Under the pieces are notes generated by a model. The model was not told where the DNA came from, searched no databases, and saw only the letters and a program-made list of their open reading frames with translations. From contig NZ_JAKZKW010000003.1 of assembly GCF_022808695.1 (NCBI RefSeq), positions 119,963 through 183,962 of the forward strand: a stretch of 64,000 bases of DNA. Direction: 5' to 3'. Source of the DNA: Fundidesulfovibrio soli. Lineage in GTDB: Bacteria > Desulfobacterota > Desulfovibrionia > Desulfovibrionales > Desulfovibrionaceae. Position 1 is the stretch's first letter. Every line of letters begins with the position of its first letter. A program made the position numbers and the translations under genes. Of the stretch, positions 17,314 to 26,200 are shown one piece after another.

Positions 17314-18491
17314 CCACCTTCACCACCACCCAAGTGGGCAGCTGGCCCCGCTCCAAGAGGATGCTGCGCGCCCTGCGCGACCGCCGCACCGGCGCCATGA
17401 ACCGCGCGGCCTTCGATGCCGTGGCCGAGGACGAGATCCGCCGCACCGTGCGCATCCAGGAGCGGGCCGGGCTGGACGTGCTCGTGGACGGCGAGCACCG
17501 CCGAGACAATTTCTACTCCTTCATCACGGACAAGGTGGAAGGGACGCGGCTCATGTCCCTGGCCGAGATGCTCGACGAGATGGAGGACAAGTCCGGCTTC
17601 GAGGAGATGCTCACCACCCTGGACGTGCCCGCCTCGGCCATACGCAACCCCACCTGCATCGGCAGGCTCGCGCGCCGTGAACCCCTGGCCGTGGACGACC
17701 TGCGCTTCATGCGCACCCTCACGGACAAGCCTGTGAAGATCACCTTGCCGGGGCCGTATCTGCTCACGCGCTCCATGTGGGTGGGGGCCTACACGCGTAA
17801 GGTCTACGCCAGCCAGCGGGAGATGGGCGACGACGTGGTGCGCCTGCTGCGCGAGGAGCTGTTGGAGCTGGCCGCCGAGGGCTGCGAGTTCGTGCAGTTC
17901 GACGAGCCCGTGCTCACCGAGGTGGTCATGAGCGGGGAGTGCGGCCGACGAACATTCATGTGAGCGACGCTCGCCACCCGCCGGGACGTGGGTGAAGAAC
18001 TTGGCTACGCAGCGGAGCTTATCAACCGGGTGGTGGAGGGTGTCGAAGGCACCCGCACCGGCCTGCACATCTGCCGGGGCAACTGGAGCACCCGCGAGGA
18101 GGTGCTGCTCACGGGCGACTATCGCCCCCTGCTGCCCGCGCTGACGAAAATGCGCGTGCGACAGTTCGTGCTGGAGTACGCCACCCCGCGCGCGGGGGAG
18201 ATCGAGGTGGTTGGGGCGGCCTTGTCCGGCGCGGTGCCCGGTTCGCGGACGCCCCGTGAGCTGGGGCTGGGCGTGGTCAACCCCCGCACCGTGGAAGTGG
18301 AAACCCCGGAGGAGATCGCCGCTCACGCCGAGGAGGCGCTGCGCTTCTACAGACCGGACCAGCTGTTCCTGAACACGGACTGCGGGTTCGGCTGCTTCGC
18401 TAGCCGCTGCGTCAACGTGGAGGAGGTGGCGGCGGCCAAGATCGCCTCCATCGCCCAGGCAGCCCGGCTGCTGCGGGAGCGCCACGGCTGA
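17310..18491 (+). CDS. MetE-like (cobalamin-independent methionine synthase II family) probable selenoprotein
   Basis: One continuous frame of 394 codons broken only by TGA at 17961-17963. The parts before (217 codons, ending ECGRRTFM) and after (ATLATRRDVGEELGYAAELI) are both conserved-looking in the same frame, so this is not a frameshift. From memory of the family, this position is Cys in an FMC-A/G-ALxxR motif. A SECIS-like hairpin follows the TGA. I therefore read codon 218 as selenocysteine. The zinc/thiol methyl-acceptor site is intact: His253 and Cys255 (GLHICRGNW), Glu289 (VLEYATPRAG), Cys358 (NTDCGFGCF). Full length (393 aa) fits the family. Start overlaps the TusA-OsmC gene (ATGA). 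A nonsense-mutated pseudogene is the alternative. An annotation program would split this into two genes. Confidence 0.75.
17961..17994 (+). promoter_or_regulatory. Candidate bacterial SECIS element after in-frame UGA
   Basis: Eleven bases after UGA, CACCCGC (17975-17981) pairs with GUGGGUG (17988-17994; one G-U pair) and closes a six-base loop CGGGAC. The loop has G at its second to fourth positions and the first loop G is 20 bases past the UGA. That matches the known bacterial layout (apical loop roughly 16-37 bases downstream with a G near its 5' side, recognised by SelB). Confidence 0.6.
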
Positions 18492-18513
18492 GACGGGCGT
18501 CAGGTTCCAGCCT

Positions 18514-18536
18514 GGTGGGGCGGGGGGCGCCCCACC
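18514..18536. terminator. Possible hairpin terminator after the selenoprotein operon
   Basis: GGTGGGGCG and CGCCCCACC form a perfect 9-bp stem with a GGGGG loop, 22 bases after the MetE-like stop codon. No T tract follows, so termination would be inefficient or Rho-assisted. A second stem (TCCGCCCGG/CCGGGCGGA, 18595-18627) lies next to the end of the convergent gene at 18641. Confidence 0.4.
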
Positions 18537-18640
18537 GCCCCGATGAAGTCATTCCAGGGCGCCATCAAGCAAGCCTGGGCAGGCTCGTGAATGCTCCGCC
18601 CGGAGCGTGTGAAGCTGCCCGGGCGGAGTGCGCTCTCAGT

Positions 18641-18931
18641 TCAGCAGTTCCAGGGCGGGGCCACGAGTTCAGCGTCCCAGCCGTGTCCGAGCAGCCTGGC
18701 CCGGGCCTCCACGTAGCGGGAGAAGGTCTCGATGGCCTCCTTGAGTTCCGCCAGCGGTACGGCTTCCTGGCAGCACGGATGCTTGGTGATGGTCTCCAGC
18801 AGATGCACGTCGTCGAGCGAGACTTCGAACTTGCTGCCGCACTTGCATTTGATCTTCAGCAGGTGCGGAATGAGCGGGGTGGTGGTCACGAAATCTGTTT
18901 CCCTTGGCACGGACGGCATGGAGTCGGGCAT
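18641..18931 (-). CDS. Small hypothetical protein (96 aa) with CxC...CC motif
   Basis: Start MPDSMPSVPRETDFVTTT is chosen because AAGGAGGCCACC directly precedes the ATG; the longer open frame upstream has no coding character. The core IKCKCGSKFEVSLDD plus KHPCCQEAV resembles a small treble-clef or zinc-ribbon with four Cys. The C-terminal helix ends ELVAPPWNC. No signal peptide. Convergent with the selenoprotein operon. Family unknown. Confidence 0.65.
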   Translation of the reverse strand: MPDSMPSVPRETDFVTTTPLIPHLLKIKCKCGSKFEVSLDDVHLLETITKHPCCQEAVPLAELKEAIETFSRYVEARARLLGHGWDAELVAPPWNC

Positions 18932-19495
18932 GGTGGCCTCCTTGGCTTGTCGCGGGACGGACGCCCGGGACGTGGCGGGGTGGAACGCGGCCTTCGGGAT
19001 CCTGCTTTGCGGCTGGGGCCGGAATGCACGGCACGCAAGGCGCGGCGAGACTCTGCGTGTGGCCAGTCCGGCCGCGCGAGCATTTGAAAGAACCAGGGCT
19101 GACCCAAGCGGCCGGGACTCAGGAGCGCTCGCTTTAGTGCGATGCGGAGCGCGAGAGCCTTCGCCGGCCGCGTGCGCTTGGTGATACAGCACGACAATAT
19201 CGCACGCGACATGACTGTAATATGCAACACATTGATATTGTTATTTATCTATCATTGTCACCTTTTGTAGCATATAACGGGGGATTGTCAACGGCGTGTT
19301 GCTGAAATGGCGTGCGGGCCGTCATTGTCCAGGGTGTCGCACTTAACTGGACCAGGCAAAATAATCGCTCCCGACGCGCGTATGTTGATGTTGTGCAGGC
19401 TCATTGCATGGCGATCAATTTGATTATGTTCAGGATGCATCACCCCGTTGCGGTTGTGGCCAGGGCGGCCCGCCTCCTTCGGCCAAGGCTGGCCG
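18932..19495. other. Intergenic region with AT-rich promoter-like stretch
   Basis: No convincing gene. The first 250 bases are GC-rich. From about 19190 to 19290 the sequence turns AT-rich and contains GATATTGTTATTTATCTATC (19234 onward), a partial inverted repeat reminiscent of a Fur box, upstream of the - strand gene at 18641-18931. Open frames here (for example + strand 19312-19572) have no ribosome-binding site and unnatural composition. Confidence 0.4.
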
Positions 19496-19537
19496 AAAAA
19501 ACAAGCCCCGACGGACCCGAAGGTCCGGCGGGGCTTG
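19496..19537 (-). terminator. Rho-independent terminator of the Lys-rich peptide gene
   Basis: CAAGCCCCG and CGGGGCTTG are the outer arms, with a GGACC/GGTCC inner stem, and a T run follows on the - strand (A-run 19496-19501). It lies about 54 bases past the stop of the 19591-19746 gene. Confidence 0.75.
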
Positions 19538-19590
19538 CCAGCGATCGAGGGAGCCGAAGCGGTTCCCTGTGAAAGCTCTTTGATAAAGAA

Positions 19591-19746
19591 CTAGGCGGTC
19601 TTGGGGGCCTTTTTCTTTTTCTTCTTCTTGGCCATCTGCTCGATGGAGGAGCCCTTCTCGGAAGAGGTGGAGGGGGTCTCGAAAGCGAAGGCGACGGAGG
19701 TCATCAGCAGGCAGGAAGCCACAGCCATCAGGACGGCTTTCTTCAT
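19591..19746 (-). CDS. Small secreted Lys-rich peptide (51 aa)
   Basis: MKKAVLMAVASCLLMTSVAF then AFETPSTSSEKGS, ending MAKKKKKKKAPKTA. A textbook signal peptide cleaves after AFA and leaves a mature peptide of about 30 residues with seven consecutive Lys. AAGGAG precedes the ATG and a terminator follows the gene, so it is a real stand-alone unit. It is divergent from the two-component genes at 19958, sharing their promoter region. Function unknown; surface, DNA or polyanion binding would fit the charge. Confidence 0.7.
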   Translation of the reverse strand: MKKAVLMAVASCLLMTSVAFAFETPSTSSEKGSSIEQMAKKKKKKKAPKTA

Positions 19747-19957
19747 TGTAATCTCCTTGGGGTTGTTGCCATGTCGTAATGCGTTGAACTCCGCGATGCG
19801 ACGCGCGTGGTGGGGACGCATCGCATCACGTGGGAAGTGGCTACGCCGTCCTGCATTACCGCTCCCTTTCGCTCGGGTTACAGAACTGTAAGACTTGCGC
19901 CGTTCTGAAACCACCGGCGCATTGACACCCGTAAGGGCGAGGACTAATTTGCCTGTC

Positions 19958-20641
19958 ATGCGCATTCTGCTTGTCGAAGACGACCCCAAAATCGCCGCGT
20001 TCATCTCCCAGGGCCTCAAACAGAACGGCTTCGCTGTGGATCAGTGCGCCACCGGAACCGACGGCCTGCATCTGGCCCTGACGGAGTCCTACTCGGCCGC
20101 CGTGGTGGACGTGATGCTCCCCGAGCTCGACGGGCTCAAGCTCATCGAGGAGATGCGCAAGCAGCGCGTGAACACCCCGGTGATCATTCTTTCCGCCAAG
20201 CGCTCTGTGGACGACCGCGTCCGGGGCCTCCAGTCCGGCGGGGACGACTACCTCTCCAAGCCGTTCTCCTTCGCGGAGCTGCTGGCCAGGCTCCAGGCGC
20301 TCATCCGGCGCTCCACCAGCACCGCCGAGACCACCCACCTGAGCGTCGGCGCCCTGAGCATGAACCTGCTCACCCGCGACGTGACCCGCGACGGCTCGGC
20401 CATCAGCCTGCAGCCGCGCGAGTTCTCACTGCTGGAGTTCTTCATGCGCAACCCGGGCAAGGTGCTCTCCAAGACCATGATCATGGAGCACGTCTGGAAC
20501 TACAACTTCGATCCCCAGACCAACGTGGTGGACGTGCTGGTCTGCCGCCTGCGCAACAAGATCGACCGCGATTTCAATCCCAAGATGCTCTCCACGCTGC
20601 GGGGGGTTGGCTATGTCCTCAAGCCTCCTCGCAACGATTAG
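19958..20641 (+). CDS. OmpR/PhoB-family response regulator
   Basis: A 227-residue regulator: receiver domain (MRILLVEDDPKIAAF, phospho-acceptor Asp51 in VVDVMLPELDG, conserved Lys in LSKPFSFAELLARL) followed by a winged-helix DNA-binding domain (LQPREFSLLEFFMRNPGKVL, then NVVDVLVCRLRNKID). An upstream in-frame start at 19895 adds unconserved residues. Overlaps its kinase gene by 35 bases. The combination resembles envelope or metal-stress systems such as CusR, but the signal is unknown. Confidence 0.93.
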   Translation: MRILLVEDDPKIAAFISQGLKQNGFAVDQCATGTDGLHLALTESYSAAVVDVMLPELDGLKLIEEMRKQRVNTPVIILSAKRSVDDRVRGLQSGGDDYLSKPFSFAELLARLQALIRRSTSTAETTHLSVGALSMNLLTRDVTRDGSAISLQPREFSLLEFFMRNPGKVLSKTMIMEHVWNYNFDPQTNVVDVLVCRLRNKIDRDFNPKMLSTLRGVGYVLKPPRND

Positions 20642-22010
20642 GCGCAGCACCGGCTTTCGCCTCACAGTCCGCTACGCCGTCGTCTTCATCCTGAGCTCCC
20701 TGGTGCTCTTTGTGCTGGCCTACATGCTGCTGGCCAACGCCGTGCGCACGCAGGATCAAAAGCTCATCACTGAAAAGCTCAACGAGTACAGTTATATCGA
20801 GCGCACCAAGGGGCTCGCCGCGCTGGTGGAGCTGGTGCGGCGCGACTTGGAAGACTACGAAGAGCCGGATTCCTTCGTGCGCATCCTGGACAGCAAGGGC
20901 GCCGAACTGCTCACCCTGGCCCCGCAGACATGGCGCGGCGTGCCGGCCAAGGCCCTGGAGGACAGGCTCCACGAGGGCGGGCAGTGGCTGCTCTGGAAGT
21001 CCGAGGAGACGGGCGAGGTCTACGAGTTCGGGCTGCGTAGGCTCTCCAGCGGCGCGGCCATCATCGTGGGCGGCGACGCCCGCTCCCGCGAGGCCCTGCT
21101 GAGCGAGTTCCAGCGCATCTTCCTGGGCATCACGGTCACGGTTGTGGCGCTGGGCGTCATCGTGGGCACGGTGCTCTCCTACCGCAGCCTGGCCCCCATC
21201 CGCGACCTCATCGCCACGGTGAAGTCCATCGAGCAGGGCAGCCTTGGGGTCCGCGTGCCCACGCGCGGCACCGGCGACGAACTGGACGAGCTGGCCAGCC
21301 TGTTCAACTCCATGCTGGGGCGCATCTCCACGCTCATCCAGGGCATGCGCGACGCCCTGGACAACGTGGCGCACGACCTGCGCACCCCCTTGACCAGGGC
21401 CAAGGCCGTCATCGAGACGGCGTTGCAGGCCGACCTGAACGAGACGGGGCTGCGCGAAGCGCTTATGGACTGCGCCGAGGAGAACGAGCGCATCCGCACC
21501 ACGCTCAACACCCTCATGGACATCTCCGAGGCCGAGACGGGCACCATGCGCCTGGACATCCGGCGCGAGGACCTGGCCCTGCTCATCGAGGAGAGCGCCG
21601 AGGTCTACGAGTACCTGGCCATGGAGAAGGGCGTCGCCCTCGTCACCGACGCCACGCCCGGGTTGTACGCCCTGGTGGACGGCGGGCGCGTGCGCCAGGT
21701 GCTGGCCAACCTGCTGGACAACGCCCTCAAGTACTCCAAGCCCGGCGGCAGGGTGCAGTTGCGCGGGTGGAGCGAGGGGGGGCACGTACGCGTGATGGTG
21801 AGCGACGAGGGGGAGGGCATCCCCGCCCAGGACATGCCGAGGATCTTCGAACGGCTCTACCGGGGCGACAAGAGCCGCACCCACCGGGGGCTTGGGCTCG
21901 GGCTGTCGCTGGTGCGGGCGGTGCTCAAGGCCCACGGCGGGGATGTGAGCGTGCGGAGCGTTGTGGGGAAGGGCAGCGAGTTTGAGTTCACGCTGCCGGG
22001 GGCGGCGTAG
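20607..22010 (+). CDS. Membrane sensor histidine kinase (partner of 19958-20641)
   Basis: A 467-residue kinase. TM1 is about residues 21-43 (YAVVFILSSLVLFVLAYMLL), then a periplasmic sensor domain, TM2 about 171-192 (FLGITVTVVALGVIVGTVL), HAMP, HisKA with His256 in NVAHDLRTPLTRAK, and HATPase_c (N-box NLLDNALKYS, G-boxes DEGEGIP and GLGLGLSLV). All catalytic boxes are intact. The start overlaps the response regulator; MSSSLLATIRR at 20613 is an alternative. Convergent with the M48 protease gene. Confidence 0.93.
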   Translation: MAMSSSLLATIRRSTGFRLTVRYAVVFILSSLVLFVLAYMLLANAVRTQDQKLITEKLNEYSYIERTKGLAALVELVRRDLEDYEEPDSFVRILDSKGAELLTLAPQTWRGVPAKALEDRLHEGGQWLLWKSEETGEVYEFGLRRLSSGAAIIVGGDARSREALLSEFQRIFLGITVTVVALGVIVGTVLSYRSLAPIRDLIATVKSIEQGSLGVRVPTRGTGDELDELASLFNSMLGRISTLIQGMRDALDNVAHDLRTPLTRAKAVIETALQADLNETGLREALMDCAEENERIRTTLNTLMDISEAETGTMRLDIRREDLALLIEESAEVYEYLAMEKGVALVTDATPGLYALVDGGRVRQVLANLLDNALKYSKPGGRVQLRGWSEGGHVRVMVSDEGEGIPAQDMPRIFERLYRGDKSRTHRGLGLGLSLVRAVLKAHGGDVSVRSVVGKGSEFEFTLPGAA

Positions 22011-22018
22011 GGCCGCGC

Positions 22019-23482
22019 CTACTCGAACGGCCCCTTGGGCCAGTGCTCGCTGCGGTCCTTGAACACCTTCTCCAGCGCGGCGTATTCCTTCCTATCCTCT
22101 TCGGTGCGGGCGTAGCTCCTGGCCTTTTCCATCTGGAAGCGGGTCTGGCGGCGGTCGCCGGTGTAGACCGCGCTGTAGGCCAGGTTCAGGTGGGCGTGGA
22201 AGAGGTCGCCGGCCTCGCCGTAGGTGCGCCCGAGCTGCTGCCTCACGTCGGGCGATTCGGGCATGGCCATCACCACCCTGCGCATCAGGTCCAGCGACTC
22301 CTTGTAGCGGCGCTCCTGCGCCAGAATCTGCGAATACTCGGCCAGGGCCACCATGTCCCTGGGGTTGGCCTCCACGGCGCGGCGCAGCAGGTTCGAGGCC
22401 CGGTCGAACTCCCGAACCTTCAGGTAGAACTGCCCGGCTTCGCGCAGCCAGAGCGCGTCGTTGCCGCCCTCCTTGAGCGCCGCCTCGAAGGCCGCGCGGG
22501 CCTTGTCGTTCTCGTTGGTGCGGCCCAGGGCCATGGCCAGGCCCAGGCGGTCCAGCTTGGTCATGGAGGCGCCCTTCTTGCCGTAGTAGCCGATGGCCAG
22601 GGCCGGGTCGCCGTAGCGGCTGCGGATGATGGTCTGCACGCGCAGGAAGCGCTCGTCGCGGTTGGGCCGGGCGGCGATGTCCTTGCTCATGCGGGTGACC
22701 CGTTCGGTGAGGTAGCCGATGCGCTCGTTGATGTCCGGGTGCGTGGACAGGTAGGAGGGGATGGACCCGTACCCCTTGAATATCTTCATGCGCTGCATGA
22801 TCTCGAAGGCGTGGGGCAGGCCGCCCGGAGGATAGCCCGCGCCAACCAGGTAGTTCATGCCCACTTCGTCGGCTTCGCGCTCGTCGTCCCGGGAGTAGTT
22901 GAGCATGGCCTGCTGGGCGGCGGCCTGGCTGCCCATCATCAGGGCCGCGCCGCCCTCCCTGGAGCCGCCCGCGGCGCCCAGGGCGAAGCCCGCCAGCACC
23001 CCCAGCATCGTGGCGATGCTCATGGCGCGACCCGTCTCGATGCGTTTGGCGATGTGGCGCTGCGTCACGTGGGCCAGTTCGTGCCCCAGCACGCCCGCCA
23101 CCTCGGATTCGTGCTCCATGTTCAGGATCAGGCCGGTGAACACGAACACGTAGCCCGCGGGCGCGGCGAAGGCGTTGACGGCGTTGTCCTTGACCACGGC
23201 CACGGTGAACTTGAAAGGCTGGGGCGGCATCTGGCGCACCAGGCTGGCCACGATGTCGCGGGTGTAGTCCACCACCTCGGAGTCGTCGATCATGGGCAGC
23301 TTGGAGCGGATGAGCACGTTGAACTTGTCGCCGAGCTCCTTCTCGTCCTTGATGCCGAAGCTGAAATATCCGGCCTGGGCCTGGGGAGCGCCCAACCAGG
23401 CGGGGAAAACCGTCACCAGCGCCAGGGCGAGGGCCATGGCGCGGGCGAAAGGCCCGAAACTGCGGGAATGGGCGGAGTGCAT
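22019..23482 (-). CDS. BepA-like periplasmic M48 metalloprotease with TPR repeats
   Basis: A 487-residue exported protein (signal peptide MHSAHSRSFGPFARAMALAL, then a hydrophobic stretch ending AQAGY). The M48 catalytic motif HELAHVTQRH appears near residue 135, with the downstream Glu in DDEREADEVGMNYLV. The C-terminal about 180 residues are TPR repeats (NALWLREAGQFYLKVREFDR and following). The organisation matches BepA/YfgC, which helps outer-membrane protein assembly and degrades stalled LptD. Ends 8 bases from the convergent histidine kinase gene. Confidence 0.88.
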   Translation of the reverse strand: MHSAHSRSFGPFARAMALALALVTVFPAWLGAPQAQAGYFSFGIKDEKELGDKFNVLIRSKLPMIDDSEVVDYTRDIVASLVRQMPPQPFKFTVAVVKDNAVNAFAAPAGYVFVFTGLILNMEHESEVAGVLGHELAHVTQRHIAKRIETGRAMSIATMLGVLAGFALGAAGGSREGGAALMMGSQAAAQQAMLNYSRDDEREADEVGMNYLVGAGYPPGGLPHAFEIMQRMKIFKGYGSIPSYLSTHPDINERIGYLTERVTRMSKDIAARPNRDERFLRVQTIIRSRYGDPALAIGYYGKKGASMTKLDRLGLAMALGRTNENDKARAAFEAALKEGGNDALWLREAGQFYLKVREFDRASNLLRRAVEANPRDMVALAEYSQILAQERRYKESLDLMRRVVMAMPESPDVRQQLGRTYGEAGDLFHAHLNLAYSAVYTGDRRQTRFQMEKARSYARTEEDRKEYAALEKVFKDRSEHWPKGPFE

Positions 23483-23753
23483 GGGAGGTTTATAAACCCT
23501 TTGCTGGCGTTGGCAACAGCGGAGCGCAAGCGGCGGAGGCGCGGGCTCCGTCTGCTAGTCGCCCTTTGGGGGGAGAAGGTTACCGGCGCTTGCCGGTTCC
23601 CGAACGGGCGGGCTCAAGTGTGGCGTTCCAGACGTTCAAACCTTCGAACAAGCATGGATGTGCGGGGCCCAGGCTTCCCGCGCGAGAATGGTTGTGCGAT
23701 TCTCCGTATGCACACACATCCGTACGCGTTACGGCGCCAGGGAGCAGACAACG

Positions 23754-23784
23754 AAAAATCCCCCCGGAGCGGGCTCCGGGGGGA
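23754..23784 (-). terminator. Rho-independent terminator of rho
   Basis: ATCCCCCCGGAG and CTCCGGGGGGAT form a perfect 12-bp stem, with T run on the - strand (A-run 23754-23757). It follows the rho stop codon. Apart from it, the 330 bases between 23483 and 23812 contain nothing I can support. Confidence 0.85.
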
Positions 23785-23812
23785 TCGAAAAGACACAAGG
23801 ACGGGAGCGAAC

Positions 23813-25060
23813 CTAGCGGTTCATCATGTCCAGGAACTCCTTGTTGCTCTTGGTGCCGCGCATCTTGTCCAGCAGGAACTCCATGGAGTCGATGGGGCTC
23901 ATGGGGGCCAGGAACTTGCGCAGGATCCACACGCGGTTCAGCTGGTCCTCGGGGAGCAGCAGCTCCTCCTTGCGGGTGCCGGAGCGGTTCAGGTCGATGG
24001 CGGGGTAGACGCGCTTCTCGGAGAGGTGGCGGTCCAGGTAGAGCTCCATGTTGCCGGTGCCCTTGAACTCCTCGAAGATGACCTCGTCCATGCGCGAGCC
24101 GGTGTCGATGAGCGCGGTGGCGATGATGGTCAGGGAGCCGCCTTCCTCGATGTTGCGCGCCGCGCCGAAGAAGCGCTTGGGGCGCTGCAGGGCGTTGGCG
24201 TCCAGGCCGCCGGAGAGCACGCGGCCGGAGGAGGGGGTCACGGCGTTGTAGGCGCGGCCCAGGCGGGTGATGGAGTCCAGCAGGACCACCACGTCGCGCT
24301 TGCGCTCGACCAGGCGCTTGGCCTTCTCCATGACCATCTCGGCCACCTGCACGTGGCGCTGGGGCGGTTCGTCGAAGGTGGAGCTGACAACCTCGGCGCG
24401 CACGGTGCGTTCCATGTCGGTCACTTCCTCCGGGCGCTCGTCGATGAGCAGCACGATGAGGTAGACGTCGGGGTTGTTGGCGTTGATGGAGTTGGCGATG
24501 GTCTGCAGCAGCATGGTCTTGCCGGTGCGGGGCGGGGCCACGATCAGGCCGCGCTGCCCGTGGCCGATGGGGGCCAGAAGGTCGATCACCCGGGAGGAGT
24601 AGTTCTTGTCCCCGTTCTCCATGACCAGGCGGCGGTTGGGATAGAGCGGGGTCAGGTTGTCGAAGAGCACCAGGTTCTTGGAGGCCTCGGGGGGCTGGAA
24701 GCCGATCTCGGAGACTCGCAGCAGTGCGAAGTAGCGCTCGCCCTCTTTGGGGGGGCGGATCTGGCCCGAGACGACGTCGCCCTTGCGCAGGCCGAAGCGG
24801 CGGATCTGCGAGGGGGAGACGTAGATGTCGTCGGGGCCCGGCATGTAGCTGTACATGGGGGAGCGGAGGAAACCGAAGCCGTCAGGCAGGATTTCCAGCA
24901 CGCCCTCCCCGAAGATGGAGCCGTTCTGCGAGGCGCAGTTCTGCAGGATGCCGAAGATGAGCTCCTGCTTGCGCATGCCGCTGGGGTTTTCAACATTGAA
25001 TTGGATGGCCAATTCCATGAGCTCGGGCATGCTTTTCAGCTTGAGATCGGAGAGATTCAT
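23813..25060 (-). CDS. rho: Transcription termination factor Rho
   Basis: A 415-residue hexameric RNA helicase. N-terminal [20 protein letters not shown] and the RNA-binding cold-shock-like domain ([14 protein letters not shown]) are followed by Walker [12 protein letters not shown], Walker [14 protein letters not shown], the Q-loop SGGLDANAL and the secondary RNA site. Length matches the family. Preceded by a long (446-base) upstream region and followed by its own terminator. Confidence 0.97.
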   Translation of the reverse strand: MNLSDLKLKSMPELMELAIQFNVENPSGMRKQELIFGILQNCASQNGSIFGEGVLEILPDGFGFLRSPMYSYMPGPDDIYVSPSQIRRFGLRKGDVVSGQIRPPKEGERYFALLRVSEIGFQPPEASKNLVLFDNLTPLYPNRRLVMENGDKNYSSRVIDLLAPIGHGQRGLIVAPPRTGKTMLLQTIANSINANNPDVYLIVLLIDERPEEVTDMERTVRAEVVSSTFDEPPQRHVQVAEMVMEKAKRLVERKRDVVVLLDSITRLGRAYNAVTPSSGRVLSGGLDANALQRPKRFFGAARNIEEGGSLTIIATALIDTGSRMDEVIFEEFKGTGNMELYLDRHLSEKRVYPAIDLNRSGTRKEELLLPEDQLNRVWILRKFLAPMSPIDSMEFLLDKMRGTKSNKEFLDMMNR

Positions 25061-25496
25061 CGAGAACTCCGTGCGGATGTGATTGGAGAGCTGAAGGCCG
25101 CCGCCAGGGGCACGAGCCCGGCGGAGAGGGTGCCTGCGTCATTAATGTCGACGCAATACGACGTGGATACGATCAAAGGCATAGAGTGCGTTGATGGACG
25201 AAAGCCGCCGATTGTTGTGGGGGTATTCCACCCTTCATCATACAGAGGTGGAAATCAAGTCCTGCCTGTTCGCCTATGTGCAAGCTCCGCACATTCCGCG
25301 CCCGAAGGGGGACGCTTCGTGCGCCACAGCCCGCCATGCAGAGTACCGCATATCGCAGTGTATCTCTTAAGGTGCTGGATGCTTTATGAACGCGGTGTGA
25401 GTGAATTTATGGCTTGCCCAGGACGGTCCATATATCATTTTGAAATGGTGTCAAGGGCGGGCCGGTCTCCGTGTGAAAAAATGCTCAATTACCGCA
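25061..25496. other. Upstream region of rho with no recognised gene
   Basis: 436 bases between the CarD-like gene and rho, less GC-rich than the genes around it. It probably contains the rho promoter and leader (rho is often autoregulated through its leader) and the 3' end of the CarD transcript, but I see no clear hairpin with a T tract and no ORF with a ribosome-binding site. Confidence 0.4.
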
Positions 25497-26009
25497 TCAT
25501 TCGGGAGTCTTGGGCTTCAGCACGTCCTCAAAGAGGGCGTTGATCTCGTCTTTCACGGAATCCTGGGGGATCTCCAGCGAATAGGCGACTTCCAGGGTCA
25601 GCAGGCCGGTAGCCTGCTCCAGCAGCCTGCGCTCCCCGAAGGAGAGCTCCTTGCCGCCGCCTATGAGCAGCAGCTCCTTGAGCACGTAAGCCACATCGCC
25701 CAGGTTGCCGCTTTTGAGCTTTTCGGAATATTCGCGGTAACGCCTGTTCCAGTTCTGCCCGGTGTAGCCGGTGAAGGTGGAGCGGTCCTTGAGGGACTCC
25801 ATGATGGCCCGGGCCTCATCAGGCGGGCAGACGTGGCGCAGGCCCACGTTCACGGCGTTCTTCACGGGGACCATCAGCGTGACGTTGTTGGTCAGAATCC
25901 GGACGATGTAGAAGTCAACGGCTTGGCCCCCCACGGTCTGGGACTCGATCCGCTCGACTTTGCCCACACCCTGGGCAGGGTAAACCACTAACTCGTCCAG
26001 AGAAAACAC
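25497..26009 (-). CDS. CarD/CdnL-type RNA polymerase-binding transcriptional regulator
   Basis: A 170-residue CarD-family protein. The N-terminal RNA polymerase-interacting domain begins FSLDELVVYPAQGVGKVERI, and the helical C-terminal domain includes NWNRRYREYSEKLKSGNLGD. I chose the GTG at 26009 because AGGAG lies about 10 bases upstream; a GTG at 26033 adds eight residues. These proteins bind the RNAP beta subunit and stabilise open promoter complexes. It is downstream of pth on the same strand. Confidence 0.9.
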   Translation of the reverse strand: MFSLDELVVYPAQGVGKVERIESQTVGGQAVDFYIVRILTNNVTLMVPVKNAVNVGLRHVCPPDEARAIMESLKDRSTFTGYTGQNWNRRYREYSEKLKSGNLGDVAYVLKELLLIGGGKELSFGERRLLEQATGLLTLEVAYSLEIPQDSVKDEINALFEDVLKPKTPE

Positions 26010-26200
26010 GTGGGCGAAACTCCTTGCTGTCACATGAGCCAGGGGATTGCTGAGGGATGCCCGAGGCGGATTTGCCAGACGCCGCCCCCGGTGGGAGTCA
26101 CAGAAAAGGCGGCCTGTTCAAAGCGCGAGTCAGCACACATTTCTGATATCCCAACCGCCCCAAAGAGTCCAGTATTCAGAGGTTCGGGATGGCACTCTCT

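Noticed and set aside
17961..17987. Two separate genes or a frameshift in the MetE-like gene
   Set aside because: The frame is the same on both sides of the stop, the short second ORF would begin at an internal ATG with no ribosome-binding site, and both halves are needed for the full-length family.
19312..19572. 86-aa ORF on the + strand
   Set aside because: No ribosome-binding site, overlaps the terminator of the Lys-rich gene, and shows no conserved features.
22043..25543. 1166-aa open frame on the + strand
   Set aside because: It lies antisense to the protease and rho genes, has Gly/His/Ala-rich biased composition and no domain; it is a shadow of GC-rich codons.
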